Positions 52,935-62,211 of a stretch of 64,000 nucleotides of DNA are shown here, piece by piece (the first letter of the stretch is position 1; each line of letters starts with the position of its first letter). A program made the translations under genes and the position numbers. The stretch spans positions 95,043-159,042 of the forward strand of contig NZ_JAMXIC010000011.1 of assembly GCF_027587375.1 (NCBI RefSeq), written 5' to 3'. The notes beneath the pieces are model-generated. The model was not told where the DNA came from and did not search any database. It worked only from the letters and a program-made list of their open reading frames with translations. The DNA is from Arthrobacter sp. B2a2-09. Its GTDB lineage: Bacteria; Actinomycetota; Actinomycetes; Actinomycetales; Micrococcaceae.

Positions 52935-54167
52935 ATGACCACCACCACCACTGACACGACCACCCCGAGCCCACATGAGCCGGCGTTCCCGATGTCACGG
53001 GACGGCAAGTGCCCGTTCGACCCGCCGCCCCGCGGTCTGGCAGCCCAGAAGGAAGCCCCTCTGACACGGGTCACCATGTGGGACGGCAGCCGCCCCTGGT
53101 TTGTCACTCGCTACGCGGAACAGCGCGCGCTGCTGAGCGACCCGCGGATCAGCGCCGACATCAGCAACCCCGGCTACCCCAGCCCGGCCCCGCGCCCGAA
53201 GGGGAGCGGATCCCCGTTGAGCTTCATCCTGATGGACGACCCCGAGCACGCCCGGCTCAGGCGCATGGTGACCGCGCCGTTCATGGTCAAACGCATCGAA
53301 GCCATGCGACCGGGTGTCCAGAAAATCATCGACGACCTGCTTGACGAGATGCTCGCGGGCCCAAAACCGGCTGACCTGGTCGAGGCCTTTGCCCTGCCCA
53401 TGCCGTCATTGGTGATCTGCCGATTGCTTGGAGTCCCCTACTCCGACCACGACTTCTTCCAGAAAAACAGCAACCTGATCATCAAGCGCGGCGTCAGTCC
53501 CGAGGACCAGGGCGCCGCGATGGGCGCGCTCATCGGCTACCTGCACCGGCTGCTGGCGCTCAAACTCGAACAACCCGGCGAAGACATCTTCACCGACCTC
53601 GCCCGCCGCGTCGACGCCGGCGACCTCAGTGCCGCGGACGCCGCCCAGATGGGCGTGCTGCTACTCATCGCCGGCCACGAGACCACGGCAAACATGATCG
53701 CGCTCGGCACGCTCGCACTGCTCGAACACCCGGAGCAGCTCGCCCGCCTCCGCGACAGCGGCGATCCCGCCCTCGTCACCTCCGCGGTCGAAGAGCTTCT
53801 CCGCTACCTGACCATCACCCACGACGGCCGCAAACGCATCGCGATCGCCGACATCGAGATCGCAGGGCAGACCATCAAAGCCGGGGAAGGCGTGATCATT
53901 GCCACCGACCTCGGTAACCGCGACCCGGAAGCCTTCGAGGACCCCGACACCCTCGACCTCGAACGCGACGCCCGCCACCACGTCGCCTTCGGATTCGGCG
54001 TGCACCAGTGCCTCGGCCAGCCCCTGGCACGCATGGAACTACAGCTCGCCTACACCACCCTGCTCCGCCGCATCCCCACCCTGGCCCTCGCCACTCCGAT
54101 TGACCAGGTGCCGTTCAAGAACGACGCCTCCGTCTACGGCGTCTACGAATTGCCCGTCACCTGGTAA
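52935..54167 (+). CDS. Cytochrome P450
   Basis: A 410-residue soluble bacterial P450. I-helix oxygen-binding motif LLIAGHETTANMIALG, K-helix ExxR in EELLRYL, and the heme loop AFGFGVHQCLGQPLARMEL with axial Cys359. The MSRDGKCPFDPPP start and FSVICRLLGVPYSDHDFFQK-like segments recall CYP105-type enzymes. GGAGG lies before the ATG at 52935. It is flanked by its reductase and ferredoxin, so the three make a complete monooxygenase. The substrate is not known. Confidence 0.95.
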   Translation: MTTTTTDTTTPSPHEPAFPMSRDGKCPFDPPPRGLAAQKEAPLTRVTMWDGSRPWFVTRYAEQRALLSDPRISADISNPGYPSPAPRPKGSGSPLSFILMDDPEHARLRRMVTAPFMVKRIEAMRPGVQKIIDDLLDEMLAGPKPADLVEAFALPMPSLVICRLLGVPYSDHDFFQKNSNLIIKRGVSPEDQGAAMGALIGYLHRLLALKLEQPGEDIFTDLARRVDAGDLSAADAAQMGVLLLIAGHETTANMIALGTLALLEHPEQLARLRDSGDPALVTSAVEELLRYLTITHDGRKRIAIADIEIAGQTIKAGEGVIIATDLGNRDPEAFEDPDTLDLERDARHHVAFGFGVHQCLGQPLARMELQLAYTTLLRRIPTLALATPIDQVPFKNDASVYGVYELPVTW

Positions 54168-54202
54168 CTAACCGCTCCCAACCTGCGAAGAAGGAAAAGA
54201 AC

Positions 54203-54397
54203 ATGAAAGTAATCCTCGACCAGGACAAATGCGTCGCCTCAGGGCAGTGCGTTACGGCTGCTGACACCATCTTCGACCAGCGCGACGAAGACGGCATCGC
54301 CATACTCCTCGACGCCGAACCAAGCCCGGAACGCGAGGCCGAGGTACGCCAGGCCGCCGCCGTCTGCCCCGTCCTCGCGATCCGTTTGGAGAGCTGA
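54203..54397 (+). CDS. 3Fe-4S ferredoxin
   Basis: A 64-residue ferredoxin with Cys10, Cys16 and Cys55 (C-x5-C ... CPVLAI), the three-cysteine pattern of 3Fe-4S ferredoxins that serve actinobacterial P450s. AAGGAAAAG precedes the ATG. It lies 35 bp after the P450 gene. Confidence 0.93.
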   Translation: MKVILDQDKCVASGQCVTAADTIFDQRDEDGIAILLDAEPSPEREAEVRQAAAVCPVLAIRLES

Positions 54398-54448
54398 TAT
54401 ACCAACGAGCGTCTCGATGACCGGCGATCTAGGAACGACGGCCGTCGT

Positions 54449-54535
54449 CGATGCGCCCTGTCCGGGCGTGCGAACGCACACGGTCACCGATTTCTTGCCG
54501 ATGACCAACCCGGCGACGCGCTCGATCATCACGCC
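54449..54535 (-). pseudogene. IS110-family transposase N-terminal remnant
   Basis: MIERVAGLVIGKKSVTVCVR then TPGQGA resembles the first ~28 residues of IS110-type transposases (pattern ERVAGxDIGKxxVxACVRTPG). The first catalytic Asp is replaced by Val (GLVIGK instead of GLDIGK). The rest of the transposase is absent. It lies in the 0.5-kb gap (54398-54943), where I see no other gene. Confidence 0.5.
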
Positions 54536-54943
54536 CATCAGAATCACCAATCCCTCCAAGTGCGACAAATATCGGCCGCCGCCTGGAGGATCCTCTGATC
54601 AGGACACAGAGCCACGTGCCTTACCGCGACCATCCGGTACACCCATGGACCCCGCGTCATGCACCTCTACGGGCTAACCCCGCACCAATGTGAATAGACG
54701 TCGCCAAGCGGCACAACAATTCTCACCCCTCGGCACGCGGAAGATACTTCCCCATCCGTTTACACGTCTGGCATCCAAGCGGGGAGCGGGGATTATCGAC
54801 GGAAAGGTGACAGGCCGCCGGTAGTCATGTGCCTGATCCCGTTGCGGACGATGAAGGGGCGTGAAGCAACGGCGAAACAGCATCAGCCTGGACCTGGGGT
54901 GCGGTGCCTGCCCGCATTCCGTGGGTGTTTATGGGGCGTTGCG

Positions 54944-57900
54944 GTGACGATGTCCATTGCCCGGCTGTCTGCGGATGCCGGGGTGAAGTACCTGTTGAAG
55001 ACCACAGCCCATGGCGATGTGACCGTGCGCAATCTGACTGACTACTACACGACTTCCGGTAACCCGCCCGGGACCTGGCTGGGCAGCGGCATGGACGGCA
55101 TCGGCCTGGCCCCCGGCACCGTCCTGACGGATGATTCAGCGAAGGCAGTCTTCGAAGGAGCACTGCATCCGATCACACGTGAGCCGCTGGGCCGCCGGCA
55201 CGGGCAGCGGGCCACCGCCCCAGCAGGGCCGGACCGGAAACCCGGAACATCCACGCGTTGCCCCGTTGCCGGGTTCGACTTGACGTTCAGCGTTCCGAAG
55301 TCGGTCTCGGTCTTGTGGGCGCTCAGCCCGCAAGACGTCCGGGATCAGGTGTTGGCTGCGCATCACCGTGCCGTGCAGGACACCTTGGTCTGGCTCGAGT
55401 GCCGGGCCATCGGAACCCGGACGGGCCGCAACGGCGTGGCCCACGTCCCGGTCCGCGGAGCCATCGGCGCCGCGTTTGATCATTGGGAATCCCGGGCCGG
55501 TGATCCGCAACTGCACACCCACCTGGTCATCGCCAACCGCGTCCAACGGACGAGCGATGGGGCGTGGGCTACTCTCGATTCCCGGACCCTGTACAAGGCG
55601 GCGGTCGCGGCCAGTGAGCACTACAACGGCCTGCTCTTCGACGAGCTGCGGCGCAGCCTGGGAACCGAGACCGAGCTGCGGGCACCGGTCTCGGTCGACC
55701 GCAACCCCAGCCGCGAGCTGTCCGGGGTCGATGCCGGGCTGATCACGGAGTTCTCCGCCCGGGCACGGATCATCGAGCTGGAGAAGGACCGGCTGGTCCG
55801 GCTCTGGAATCTCGAACACGGGACCAATCCCTCCGACGCCACTGTCCTGAAGCTGCGGCAGCAGGCCACCCTGTCGACCCGGACGGCTAAGGACGCCCAA
55901 CCCGTATCGCTGGCGGAACGGCTTACGTCCTGGCGCCGCCGGGCCGAAGGCCTTGGCTACGGGCCGGAACGCTTGATTACCGGCACTGTCCACCAGTCCC
56001 GCACCCGGCCCCTCACGGGTGCGGACCTGTCCCCGGAATGGCGGAAGGTCACCGGGCAGCTGGTGATGGACCTGGTCGCCCAAAAACGCGCCACCTGGAA
56101 CCGGTGGAATCTGCTCGCCGAGGCCGAACGCGTCTGCGCCGGCATCCGGATGGCCAGCCCCGCCGAACGCACAGCGATGATCGAGGCCCTTGCCGACGAT
56201 GCCCAGACGTTCTCCGTCCCGCTCAACGAGCACCGGTACACCACCCCTGACGACGCCCGGGCCGATCTCGCCGCCGACGGGCACACGGTTTTCGACCCGG
56301 TCACCGGGACGGTGTTCACCAACGCCCGTATCCTTGCCGATGAGGGAGCCATCATGGCCGCCAGCAACGCCACCGACGCGCCCGGGCTGGAGCCCTGGGA
56401 CGCCGTCGACGCCGTCACCGCCACGCCCGGAAGTGCGGGGCCCGTTCTGTTCGCGGACCAGCAGGACGCCGCCATCCAGGTCCTGAGCAGCCGGCGTCGT
56501 CTGGACGCGCTCACCGGCCCGGCCGGGGCAGGGAAGACCGCCACCATGAAAGCCGTCAGCGACGCCTGGCAACAGGTCCACGGCCCCGGCAGCGTGGTCG
56601 CCCTCGCCCCGGCCGCCGTGTCCGCCGACGTCCTCGGCGACGCGTTGGGACTCGGAGCGGAGAACGTGACGAAATGGCTCTACGAATCCAACGGCCCCGG
56701 AGCAGCCAACCGCGCCCGACGCTACCTCCTCGCCGAACACGCCCTGGAACACCCCCTGGCTACCGGTCCGACTCAGAAGCGGTGGCGGCAGCAGGCGGCA
56801 CAGGTCCTCGCCGCCGTCACCGCCGAACAGTCCCGCTGGCAGCTCCGCCCGGGCCAGCTCGTCATCATTGACGAAGCGTCCATGGTCCCCACCTACCAGC
56901 TCGCCGCCCTCACCGGAATGGCGGCCGCGGCCGGGGCGAAACTGGTATTGGTGGGCGACCCTGCCCAGCTGGACTCCATCGACGCCGGCGGGATGCTCGG
57001 CTGGCTCGACCGCACCGGCCGGGCAGTGCGGCTGACCTCCCTGCACCGCTTCACCCACGCCTGGGAAGGCGCTGCCTCGCTCCACCTGCGGGCCGGGAAC
57101 TGGGACGGGGTCCTGGAGTACCAGCGACACGGCCGGATCCAGGCCGGAAACGACGACCGGATGATCGAGGCTGCGTACGCGGGATGGGCCGCGGACGAGA
57201 AGGCAGGGCTGGCCTCCATCCTCATCGCCGCGGACAATGACACCGTGACCGTCCTCAACCGGCGCGCCCAGCACGACCGGGCCGCCACGGGAGCCGTTGA
57301 CACCCGGCACACCGTGCCCTTGGCCGACGGCCTCACGGCCGGTTGTGGGGATGTGATCCTGGCCCGGCGCAATGACCGAAGGATCAGGGATAGCCTGGGC
57401 GGGTTTATCCGCAACGGCACCCTGCTGACCATCACTGCACAGCCCGGCCAAGCCGGCACCGTTCCCTGCGTCAGAAAAGACACCGGCGCCACCATCAACC
57501 TTGACCGGAACTACCTCTCGGGGTTTACGGAATTGGGGTACGCGACCACAGCGCACCGCTCGCAGGGAATCACCGTGGACACCGGGCACATCGTCGTCAC
57601 CGAAGGCAGGCTCACCCGCGAACTGTTCTACGTCGGCATGACCCGTGGCCGGACCACGAACACCGCCTACATCGTCGAACCCGACACTGACGCGGACGAA
57701 CGGATTGATCCGACAGGTCTGCCTGGCTGGCCGGAGATCCTCGGCCAGGTCCTGGCCGCCGAAGGCGCCGAACACACCGCACACGAAACCCGGCAGGAAC
57801 TCCAGGACAGCACAGATACCCTCCACCAGCTCGCCGCCGAGCACGACTACCTCACCCAACTCGCCGCCGACGAGGACCTCGCGGATTTCCTCACCACCAA

Positions 57901-58510
57901 CTCCCCAGGTTCGACCGAGGATCTGCAGCGCTCCCCGGCCTGGGGGCCCGCCGTCGCCGCCTGGAAGCGGCTGGCAGCACATGACCGGAACCTTGCCGAG
58001 CACGAAGTGCTCAACGCAATGACGCCCCGCGGCGAAGTCCGCGACCTGACCGCCATCATCCACAACCGGCTACGCACCGCCGCAAACCTCCACGAAGCAC
58101 CCGAAGGGCTCGTCCGGTACCCCGGCAACCGTCCCGACCTGAGCAACCTCGTTACCCAGGTCGAACAGCGCATCCGCAACCGCGCCAAACTCGTGGCAGC
58201 ACGCAACCCCGCCAGCCAGGAACCATGGGTGCAGGACCTCGCCTCGCAACTCCAGAACATCCCGGACCCGGACCGGCGACGGCGAACGCTGCAGGAAATC
58301 CTCATCTACCGGGACCGCTGGGCCATCAACGACAACACCACCCCGCTCGGAACCCCTGTGGCCTGGGAGGAACCTGACAGGCAAAGCCAACGCCAACGGC
58401 TCCAGACGAAGCTCTCCCCTGTTGCCCAGACCCGCACCAGCCCCGCCACGCCAACAGTGCACTCCTACGAGCCGTCCTCTTCGACACGGGACATTGGGCT
58501 GCGGATCTAA
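54944..58510 (+). CDS. MobF-family conjugative relaxase-helicase (TraA/TrwC type)
   Basis: A 1188-residue protein. The relaxase domain (about 1-320) starts SIARLSADAGVKYLLKTTAH, with catalytic Tyr candidates in LTDYYTTSGNPPGTW and the metal-binding HxH in GDPQLHTHLVIANR (about 187-193). The helicase domain has Walker A GPAGAGKT (about 525-532), Walker B VIIDEASM (about 640) and later motifs AYATTAHRSQGITVD-like and FYVGMTRGRTTN. GTG at 54944 is chosen; an ATG two codons later is equivalent. It nicks and unwinds DNA for conjugative transfer. No oriT or coupling-protein gene is seen in the window; the IS256 element is inserted 32 bp after its stop. Confidence 0.93.
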   Translation: MTMSIARLSADAGVKYLLKTTAHGDVTVRNLTDYYTTSGNPPGTWLGSGMDGIGLAPGTVLTDDSAKAVFEGALHPITREPLGRRHGQRATAPAGPDRKPGTSTRCPVAGFDLTFSVPKSVSVLWALSPQDVRDQVLAAHHRAVQDTLVWLECRAIGTRTGRNGVAHVPVRGAIGAAFDHWESRAGDPQLHTHLVIANRVQRTSDGAWATLDSRTLYKAAVAASEHYNGLLFDELRRSLGTETELRAPVSVDRNPSRELSGVDAGLITEFSARARIIELEKDRLVRLWNLEHGTNPSDATVLKLRQQATLSTRTAKDAQPVSLAERLTSWRRRAEGLGYGPERLITGTVHQSRTRPLTGADLSPEWRKVTGQLVMDLVAQKRATWNRWNLLAEAERVCAGIRMASPAERTAMIEALADDAQTFSVPLNEHRYTTPDDARADLAADGHTVFDPVTGTVFTNARILADEGAIMAASNATDAPGLEPWDAVDAVTATPGSAGPVLFADQQDAAIQVLSSRRRLDALTGPAGAGKTATMKAVSDAWQQVHGPGSVVALAPAAVSADVLGDALGLGAENVTKWLYESNGPGAANRARRYLLAEHALEHPLATGPTQKRWRQQAAQVLAAVTAEQSRWQLRPGQLVIIDEASMVPTYQLAALTGMAAAAGAKLVLVGDPAQLDSIDAGGMLGWLDRTGRAVRLTSLHRFTHAWEGAASLHLRAGNWDGVLEYQRHGRIQAGNDDRMIEAAYAGWAADEKAGLASILIAADNDTVTVLNRRAQHDRAATGAVDTRHTVPLADGLTAGCGDVILARRNDRRIRDSLGGFIRNGTLLTITAQPGQAGTVPCVRKDTGATINLDRNYLSGFTELGYATTAHRSQGITVDTGHIVVTEGRLTRELFYVGMTRGRTTNTAYIVEPDTDADERIDPTGLPGWPEILGQVLAAEGAEHTAHETRQELQDSTDTLHQLAAEHDYLTQLAADEDLADFLTTNSPGSTEDLQRSPAWGPAVAAWKRLAAHDRNLAEHEVLNAMTPRGEVRDLTAIIHNRLRTAANLHEAPEGLVRYPGNRPDLSNLVTQVEQRIRNRAKLVAARNPASQEPWVQDLASQLQNIPDPDRRRRTLQEILIYRDRWAINDNTTPLGTPVAWEEPDRQSQRQRLQTKLSPVAQTRTSPATPTVHSYEPSSSTRDIGLRI

Positions 58511-58534
58511 AGTTAGAAGTCGCACTTCCCATCG

Positions 58535-58542
58535 CTGGCCGA
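58535..58542. repeat. Target site duplication, left copy
   Basis: CTGGCCGA, identical to 59943-59950 on the other side of the IS256-family element. Confidence 0.9.
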
Positions 58543-59942
58543 GGGACTGTGGAAATAAGGGTGTATCTGGCTCGACACGCCGGGCGTTTAGCCTGGCGGG
58601 GAGGAGCCCGATATGGCCGCGACACTTGAGGCTGTGCCGAGTACAAAAACTGTTGAAAATCTGACCGAGAAATCCGAGGCTGAGGCTGCCCGCGAGCTGG
58701 TGAGGATGGCCAAGGAGCAGGGCCTTTCCCTGACCGGTCCGGACGGGCTGCTCAAGCAGCTGACCAAGACGGTTATCGAGACCGCTCTCGATGAGGAATT
58801 GACCGAGCACCTCGGGTATGAAAGGCACGATGCTTCGGCCAAGGACACCGCCAACTCGCGCAACGGCACCCGGTCCAAGACTGTGCTGACGGAGACGACG
58901 GGCCCGGTGCAAATCGACGTTCCGCGGGACCGGGAAGGCACGTTCGAACCGAAGATCGTCGCCAAGCGCCAGCGGCGGCTGACCGGGGTCGATGATATGG
59001 TCCTTTCGCTCTACGCCAAGGGGCTGACGACCGGGGAGATCAGCGCACATTTCGCCGAGATCTACGGCGCCTCGGTCTCGAAGGAGACGGTCTCGCGGAT
59101 CACGGACAGGGTGCTTGAAGAGATGGCGGCATGGCAGAACCGGCCGTTGGATGAGGTCTACGCGGCGATCTTCATCGACGCCATCGTGGTCAAGGTCCGG
59201 GACGGGCAGGTCGCCAACCGGCCCATCTACGCCGCCATCGGGGTCACCCTCGCGGGCGAGAAGGACATCCTGGGCCTCTGGGCCGGGACCGGCGGAGAAG
59301 GCGCCAAATTCTGGATGAGCGTGCTCACAGACATCAAGAACCGCGGCGTGAAGGACAGCTTCTTCCTTGTCTGCGACGGGCTCAAGGGCCTGCCCGAGGT
59401 CGTGGCGAACGTGTGGCCTCTGACCACCGTGCAGACATGTATTATTCACCTGATCCGGAACACCTTCCGCCTGGCCTCGAAGCAGGACTGGGATGCCCTC
59501 AAACGCGACGTGAAGCCGATCTACACCGCCGTGAACGCCGCGGCCGCCCGGGTGGCATTCGAGGAGCTCACGGAGCGTTAGGGCAGGAAATACGGGGCGA
59601 TCGTGCGGCTCTGGGAGAACGCGTGGGAAGAGTTCATTCCCTTCCTGGATTACGACGTGGAAATCCGGCGCGTCATCTGCTCGACCAACGCGATCGAGTC
59701 GCTGAACGCCAGGTACCGGCGCGCCGTGAAGGCGCGCGGTCATTTCCCGACCGAGCAGGCTGCGCTAAAGTGCCTGTATCTGGTCACCCGATCCCTCGAT
59801 CCGACCGGTGCCGGCAGGACCCGATGGACAATGCGCTGGAAGCCCGCTTTGAACGCCTTCGCCATCACTTTCAGCGACCGATTCCCGGCAGCTGAAAACT
59901 ACTAAAACAAACCGCCGGATACACCGTTAATGAGACAGTCCC
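58543..59942 (+). mobile_element. IS256-family insertion sequence
   Basis: A 1400-bp element with imperfect inverted ends: GGGACTGT starts the left end (58543-58550) and the reverse complement ends the right end (59935-59942); over 29 bp they agree at 23 positions, including GGTGTATC. Flanked by an exact 8-bp target duplication, the usual length for IS256. It therefore inserted here as a unit. Confidence 0.93.
58613..59905 (+). pseudogene. IS256-family (mutator-type) transposase with internal amber codon
   Basis: One continuous frame of 430 codons, broken by TAG at 59579-59581 (codon 323). The context EELTER-*-GRKYGAIVRLWE shows the normal residue is Trp (TGG to TAG). DDE residues: Asp in IFIDAIVVKV, Asp in FLVCDGLKGLPEVVANVW, and the Glu expected in WENAWEEFIPFLDY after the stop, so the truncated 322-residue product lacks part of the active site. 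The rest is intact (ALKCLYLVTRSLDPTGAGRT). The element still has clean ends and target duplication. Confidence 0.9.
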
Positions 59943-59950
59943 CTGGCCGA
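59943..59950. repeat. Target site duplication, right copy
   Basis: CTGGCCGA, identical to 58535-58542. Confidence 0.9.
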
Positions 59951-60032
59951 AGATGCCGACCGCTCAGAAAGTAGAGTGGGACCGTCTGAATGACGGTGTG
60001 TGGTGTCCGGCCTGATCCGAAAGGAGACGGTC

Positions 60033-60415
60033 GTGTCAGAGTCCACGACCGAGATGGAAGGGGTGATGATCGATCCTGTGACGGGAGAGATCATCGATCA
60101 GTAGGAGCTTGCGTAGCGGTTGCTCGCGCAGGCCGAGGAGCAGGGCGTGAGCCTGGTGGGCCCGGGCGGGCTGCTGAACCAGCTCACGAGGAACGTGCTG
60201 GAGACCGCGCTGGAAGCGGAACTGACCGAGCACCTCGGGCACGAGCATGGCCAGAGGCCGATCGCGGCGAACATGCGTAACGGCACCAGGTCCAAGGCCG
60301 TGCTGACCGAGATCGGCCCGGTCGAGATTGAGGTGCCCCGGGATCGGGATGGCTCGTTCGAGCCGGTGATCGTGCCCAAGCGGAAAGGGCGCGCCTGGAC
60401 GGGATCGACCGGGCC
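60033..60415 (+). pseudogene. IS256-family transposase remnant, 5' third
   Basis: Starts GTG at 60033 after AAAGGAG: SESTTEMEGVMIDPVTGEII, then DQ-*-ELA-*-RLLAQAEEQG, VSLVGPGGLLNQLTRNVLET, up to EVPRDRDGSFEPVIVPKRKG. Two in-frame TAG codons replace Gln residues (CAG to TAG), and a one-base shift follows KGR (next frame reads LDGIDR). The last two thirds are missing. Its left end may start near 59978 (GGGACCGTCTGAATGACGG). It is a different, older IS256 type than the neighbour. The 60416-60667 stretch has no gene. Confidence 0.85.
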
Positions 60416-60667
60416 TCACGCACCTGAGTCTTTGGCGACGATGCGGCTGGATCTAACGTGGCGCGTTTTCCCGGTCGCCGCACACATGTTTGGCATGACT
60501 AGGTATTCCGCACTATGACAAGGACTAGGTCACCAAGATCACTGCGGTCCTGCTTGAGGCGCAGATCAGGCTGACCGAAGTTCTCCAGGTGTTTGTTGAT
60601 AGCGGCGGCGGGGGTCGAACGGTAGATTGACGGCCACGGCTGTGCAGTAGGGGATGGGGGATGCTTG

Positions 60668-62206
60668 GTGCAGTTGGTGGCGTACCTGAACGGTGATCGG
60701 GTCGACGCGACACAGATGGCCCACGATCCGTGGCGGGCGCTGGTCAATCACCCTCTCTACATGGACCTGGTGCTGCTGGAGTGCGGGCTGCGGGCGAGCC
60801 GGGTCACGCGCAGGGGCCGGCAGTTCTTCAAGCATTATCCCGGCGTCGAATGCTCCGTCGAGCACAAGTCTGAGTCGGATCAGCACTTGGCGATGAAGCG
60901 GGCGCTGCAGGACAGAATCAACGCCGTGCCTGGCTGGCGTGCGGAGGTTGAGCACGCGCATCCGCAACGGGCTTGGATCGCTGATGTCATGGCCATTCAC
61001 ACAACCGGCAGGCGGCTCGCATTCGAGGTCCAGCTGTCGCCGCAGAGCGAGGACGAGTATGTCTACCGGTCCCAGCGTTACGTGCATGATGGCGTCGGCC
61101 CGGTGTGGGTGGTCCCCTACGACCACGACGAGTTCCGGGTGAAACTGCTGATGATCGTCACGGGCTTCGGCAAAACCAGCGACCTGCCCGAGGCCCCGGC
61201 GAAGCTCATGGATCGGGCTCAGTACCAGCCGGTATTAGGTAAATCGGGCCATGTCGGGCGCGCGGTGGATGCGGTTCTGCATCCGTCCTTTCGGTGGTCG
61301 TACGGAACCCCGCAGCACCAACTGGAGGAGATCGCGCGACGGGCGGAGATCCGGGCCAAAGCTGCGGCAGAACATCTGGAGAGGATCGAGCAGGCTGAGG
61401 AGGCGAAACGCATTGCCGCGGAGAATGCCGCCGCGGTTGCTGCTGAAGTGACGGCGAGGTTTGTCGACGCTGCCGCCGCACCAGGAATCACCGACGTGCC
61501 ACCTGTCCTCTCAAGCCGGCGCATTTGGGCCAGTGACGTTCGCTGCATGAAGTCCGGTCACCCGGTGCTGATCTGGCTGCTCACCGAACCGACCGGACAG
61601 AAGTCCGGGAACTGGATGCCAAGGGCTGAGAACTTTGAAAACGTCCGGGCACACGTAGACAGCTGGCTGTCCGCAGCTGGACGCGGGTTGGCCCGGGCAG
61701 GCATATACCGGCTTCAAGGCCCTGGCAACCGCAGCGCATTTGCCTGCCCTATCTGCGAAGACGTCATCAAAGGCCGCTGGATAACCGCGCTCCCCCCTGC
61801 CAAGTGGTCCGTCATTGCCGAAGGCGGTGCAACCAACCCCGAGGCAGGCGAAGTGCTGCACCGGCGCCAGCCGGCCCAACCGCCGAAAACCCCGACAAAG
61901 CCGCCAACTGCCGTCCAACCTTCCAACGTTTCCGAGGGTGACTACCTGTTCATCGGACCAAAACGCACGCCGTTCTGGATATCCGAAACCACCAACGGCC
62001 AGGAAATAGCAGAACGCCAAGCAGCCAAGGCCGCAAGAGCGGCTCGCATGCATGAGATCACGAACAACCCCCGATACCGGGCCAGCCCGAATGGATTCCG
62101 TTTCGAGTGCACAGACTGTGGCGGAATGTTCGAGGACGACAACGAAGGCATCCATGCCAACGCACGCTGCCTCATCCACGGTACGAGGAGCTCAGGCTGG
62201 CAGTAG
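60668..62206 (+). CDS. CoiA-like nuclease with zinc-finger motifs
   Basis: A 512-residue protein. Residues about 85-135 hold the CoiA/PD-(D/E)XK-type core: GWRAEVEHAHPQRAWIADVM then AIHTTGRRLAFEVQLSPQSE, with Asp106, Glu120 and Gln122 as D...ExQ. A helical, Glu/Ala-rich segment follows (about 220-275). Two cysteine motifs end the protein: CPICEDVIKG and CTDCGGMFEDDNEGIHANAR-C. The start is uncertain: GTG at 60668 or TTG at 60665 after GGGGGATGC. CoiA proteins act in DNA uptake or recombination in Bacillus relatives; here the family is on a mobile element beside a relaxase, so a role in plasmid/element DNA processing or defence is possible. Confidence 0.75.
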   Translation: MQLVAYLNGDRVDATQMAHDPWRALVNHPLYMDLVLLECGLRASRVTRRGRQFFKHYPGVECSVEHKSESDQHLAMKRALQDRINAVPGWRAEVEHAHPQRAWIADVMAIHTTGRRLAFEVQLSPQSEDEYVYRSQRYVHDGVGPVWVVPYDHDEFRVKLLMIVTGFGKTSDLPEAPAKLMDRAQYQPVLGKSGHVGRAVDAVLHPSFRWSYGTPQHQLEEIARRAEIRAKAAAEHLERIEQAEEAKRIAAENAAAVAAEVTARFVDAAAAPGITDVPPVLSSRRIWASDVRCMKSGHPVLIWLLTEPTGQKSGNWMPRAENFENVRAHVDSWLSAAGRGLARAGIYRLQGPGNRSAFACPICEDVIKGRWITALPPAKWSVIAEGGATNPEAGEVLHRRQPAQPPKTPTKPPTAVQPSNVSEGDYLFIGPKRTPFWISETTNGQEIAERQAAKAARAARMHEITNNPRYRASPNGFRFECTDCGGMFEDDNEGIHANARCLIHGTRSSGWQ

Positions 62207-62211
62207 CCCCA

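Noticed and set aside
49190..54397. A secondary-metabolite gene cluster around the P450
   Set aside because: No polyketide, peptide, terpene or RiPP core enzyme lies nearby; a catabolic or detoxifying P450 is simpler.
55136..58063. A 975-residue open frame opposite the relaxase gene
   Set aside because: It is the antisense shadow of a clear MobF relaxase-helicase with all motifs; the antisense translation is Gly/Val/Arg-rich with no domain.
58070..59743. A 557-residue minus-strand frame across the relaxase end and the IS256 element
   Set aside because: It spans the junction of a recent insertion, so it cannot be an old gene, and it is a shadow of two real genes.
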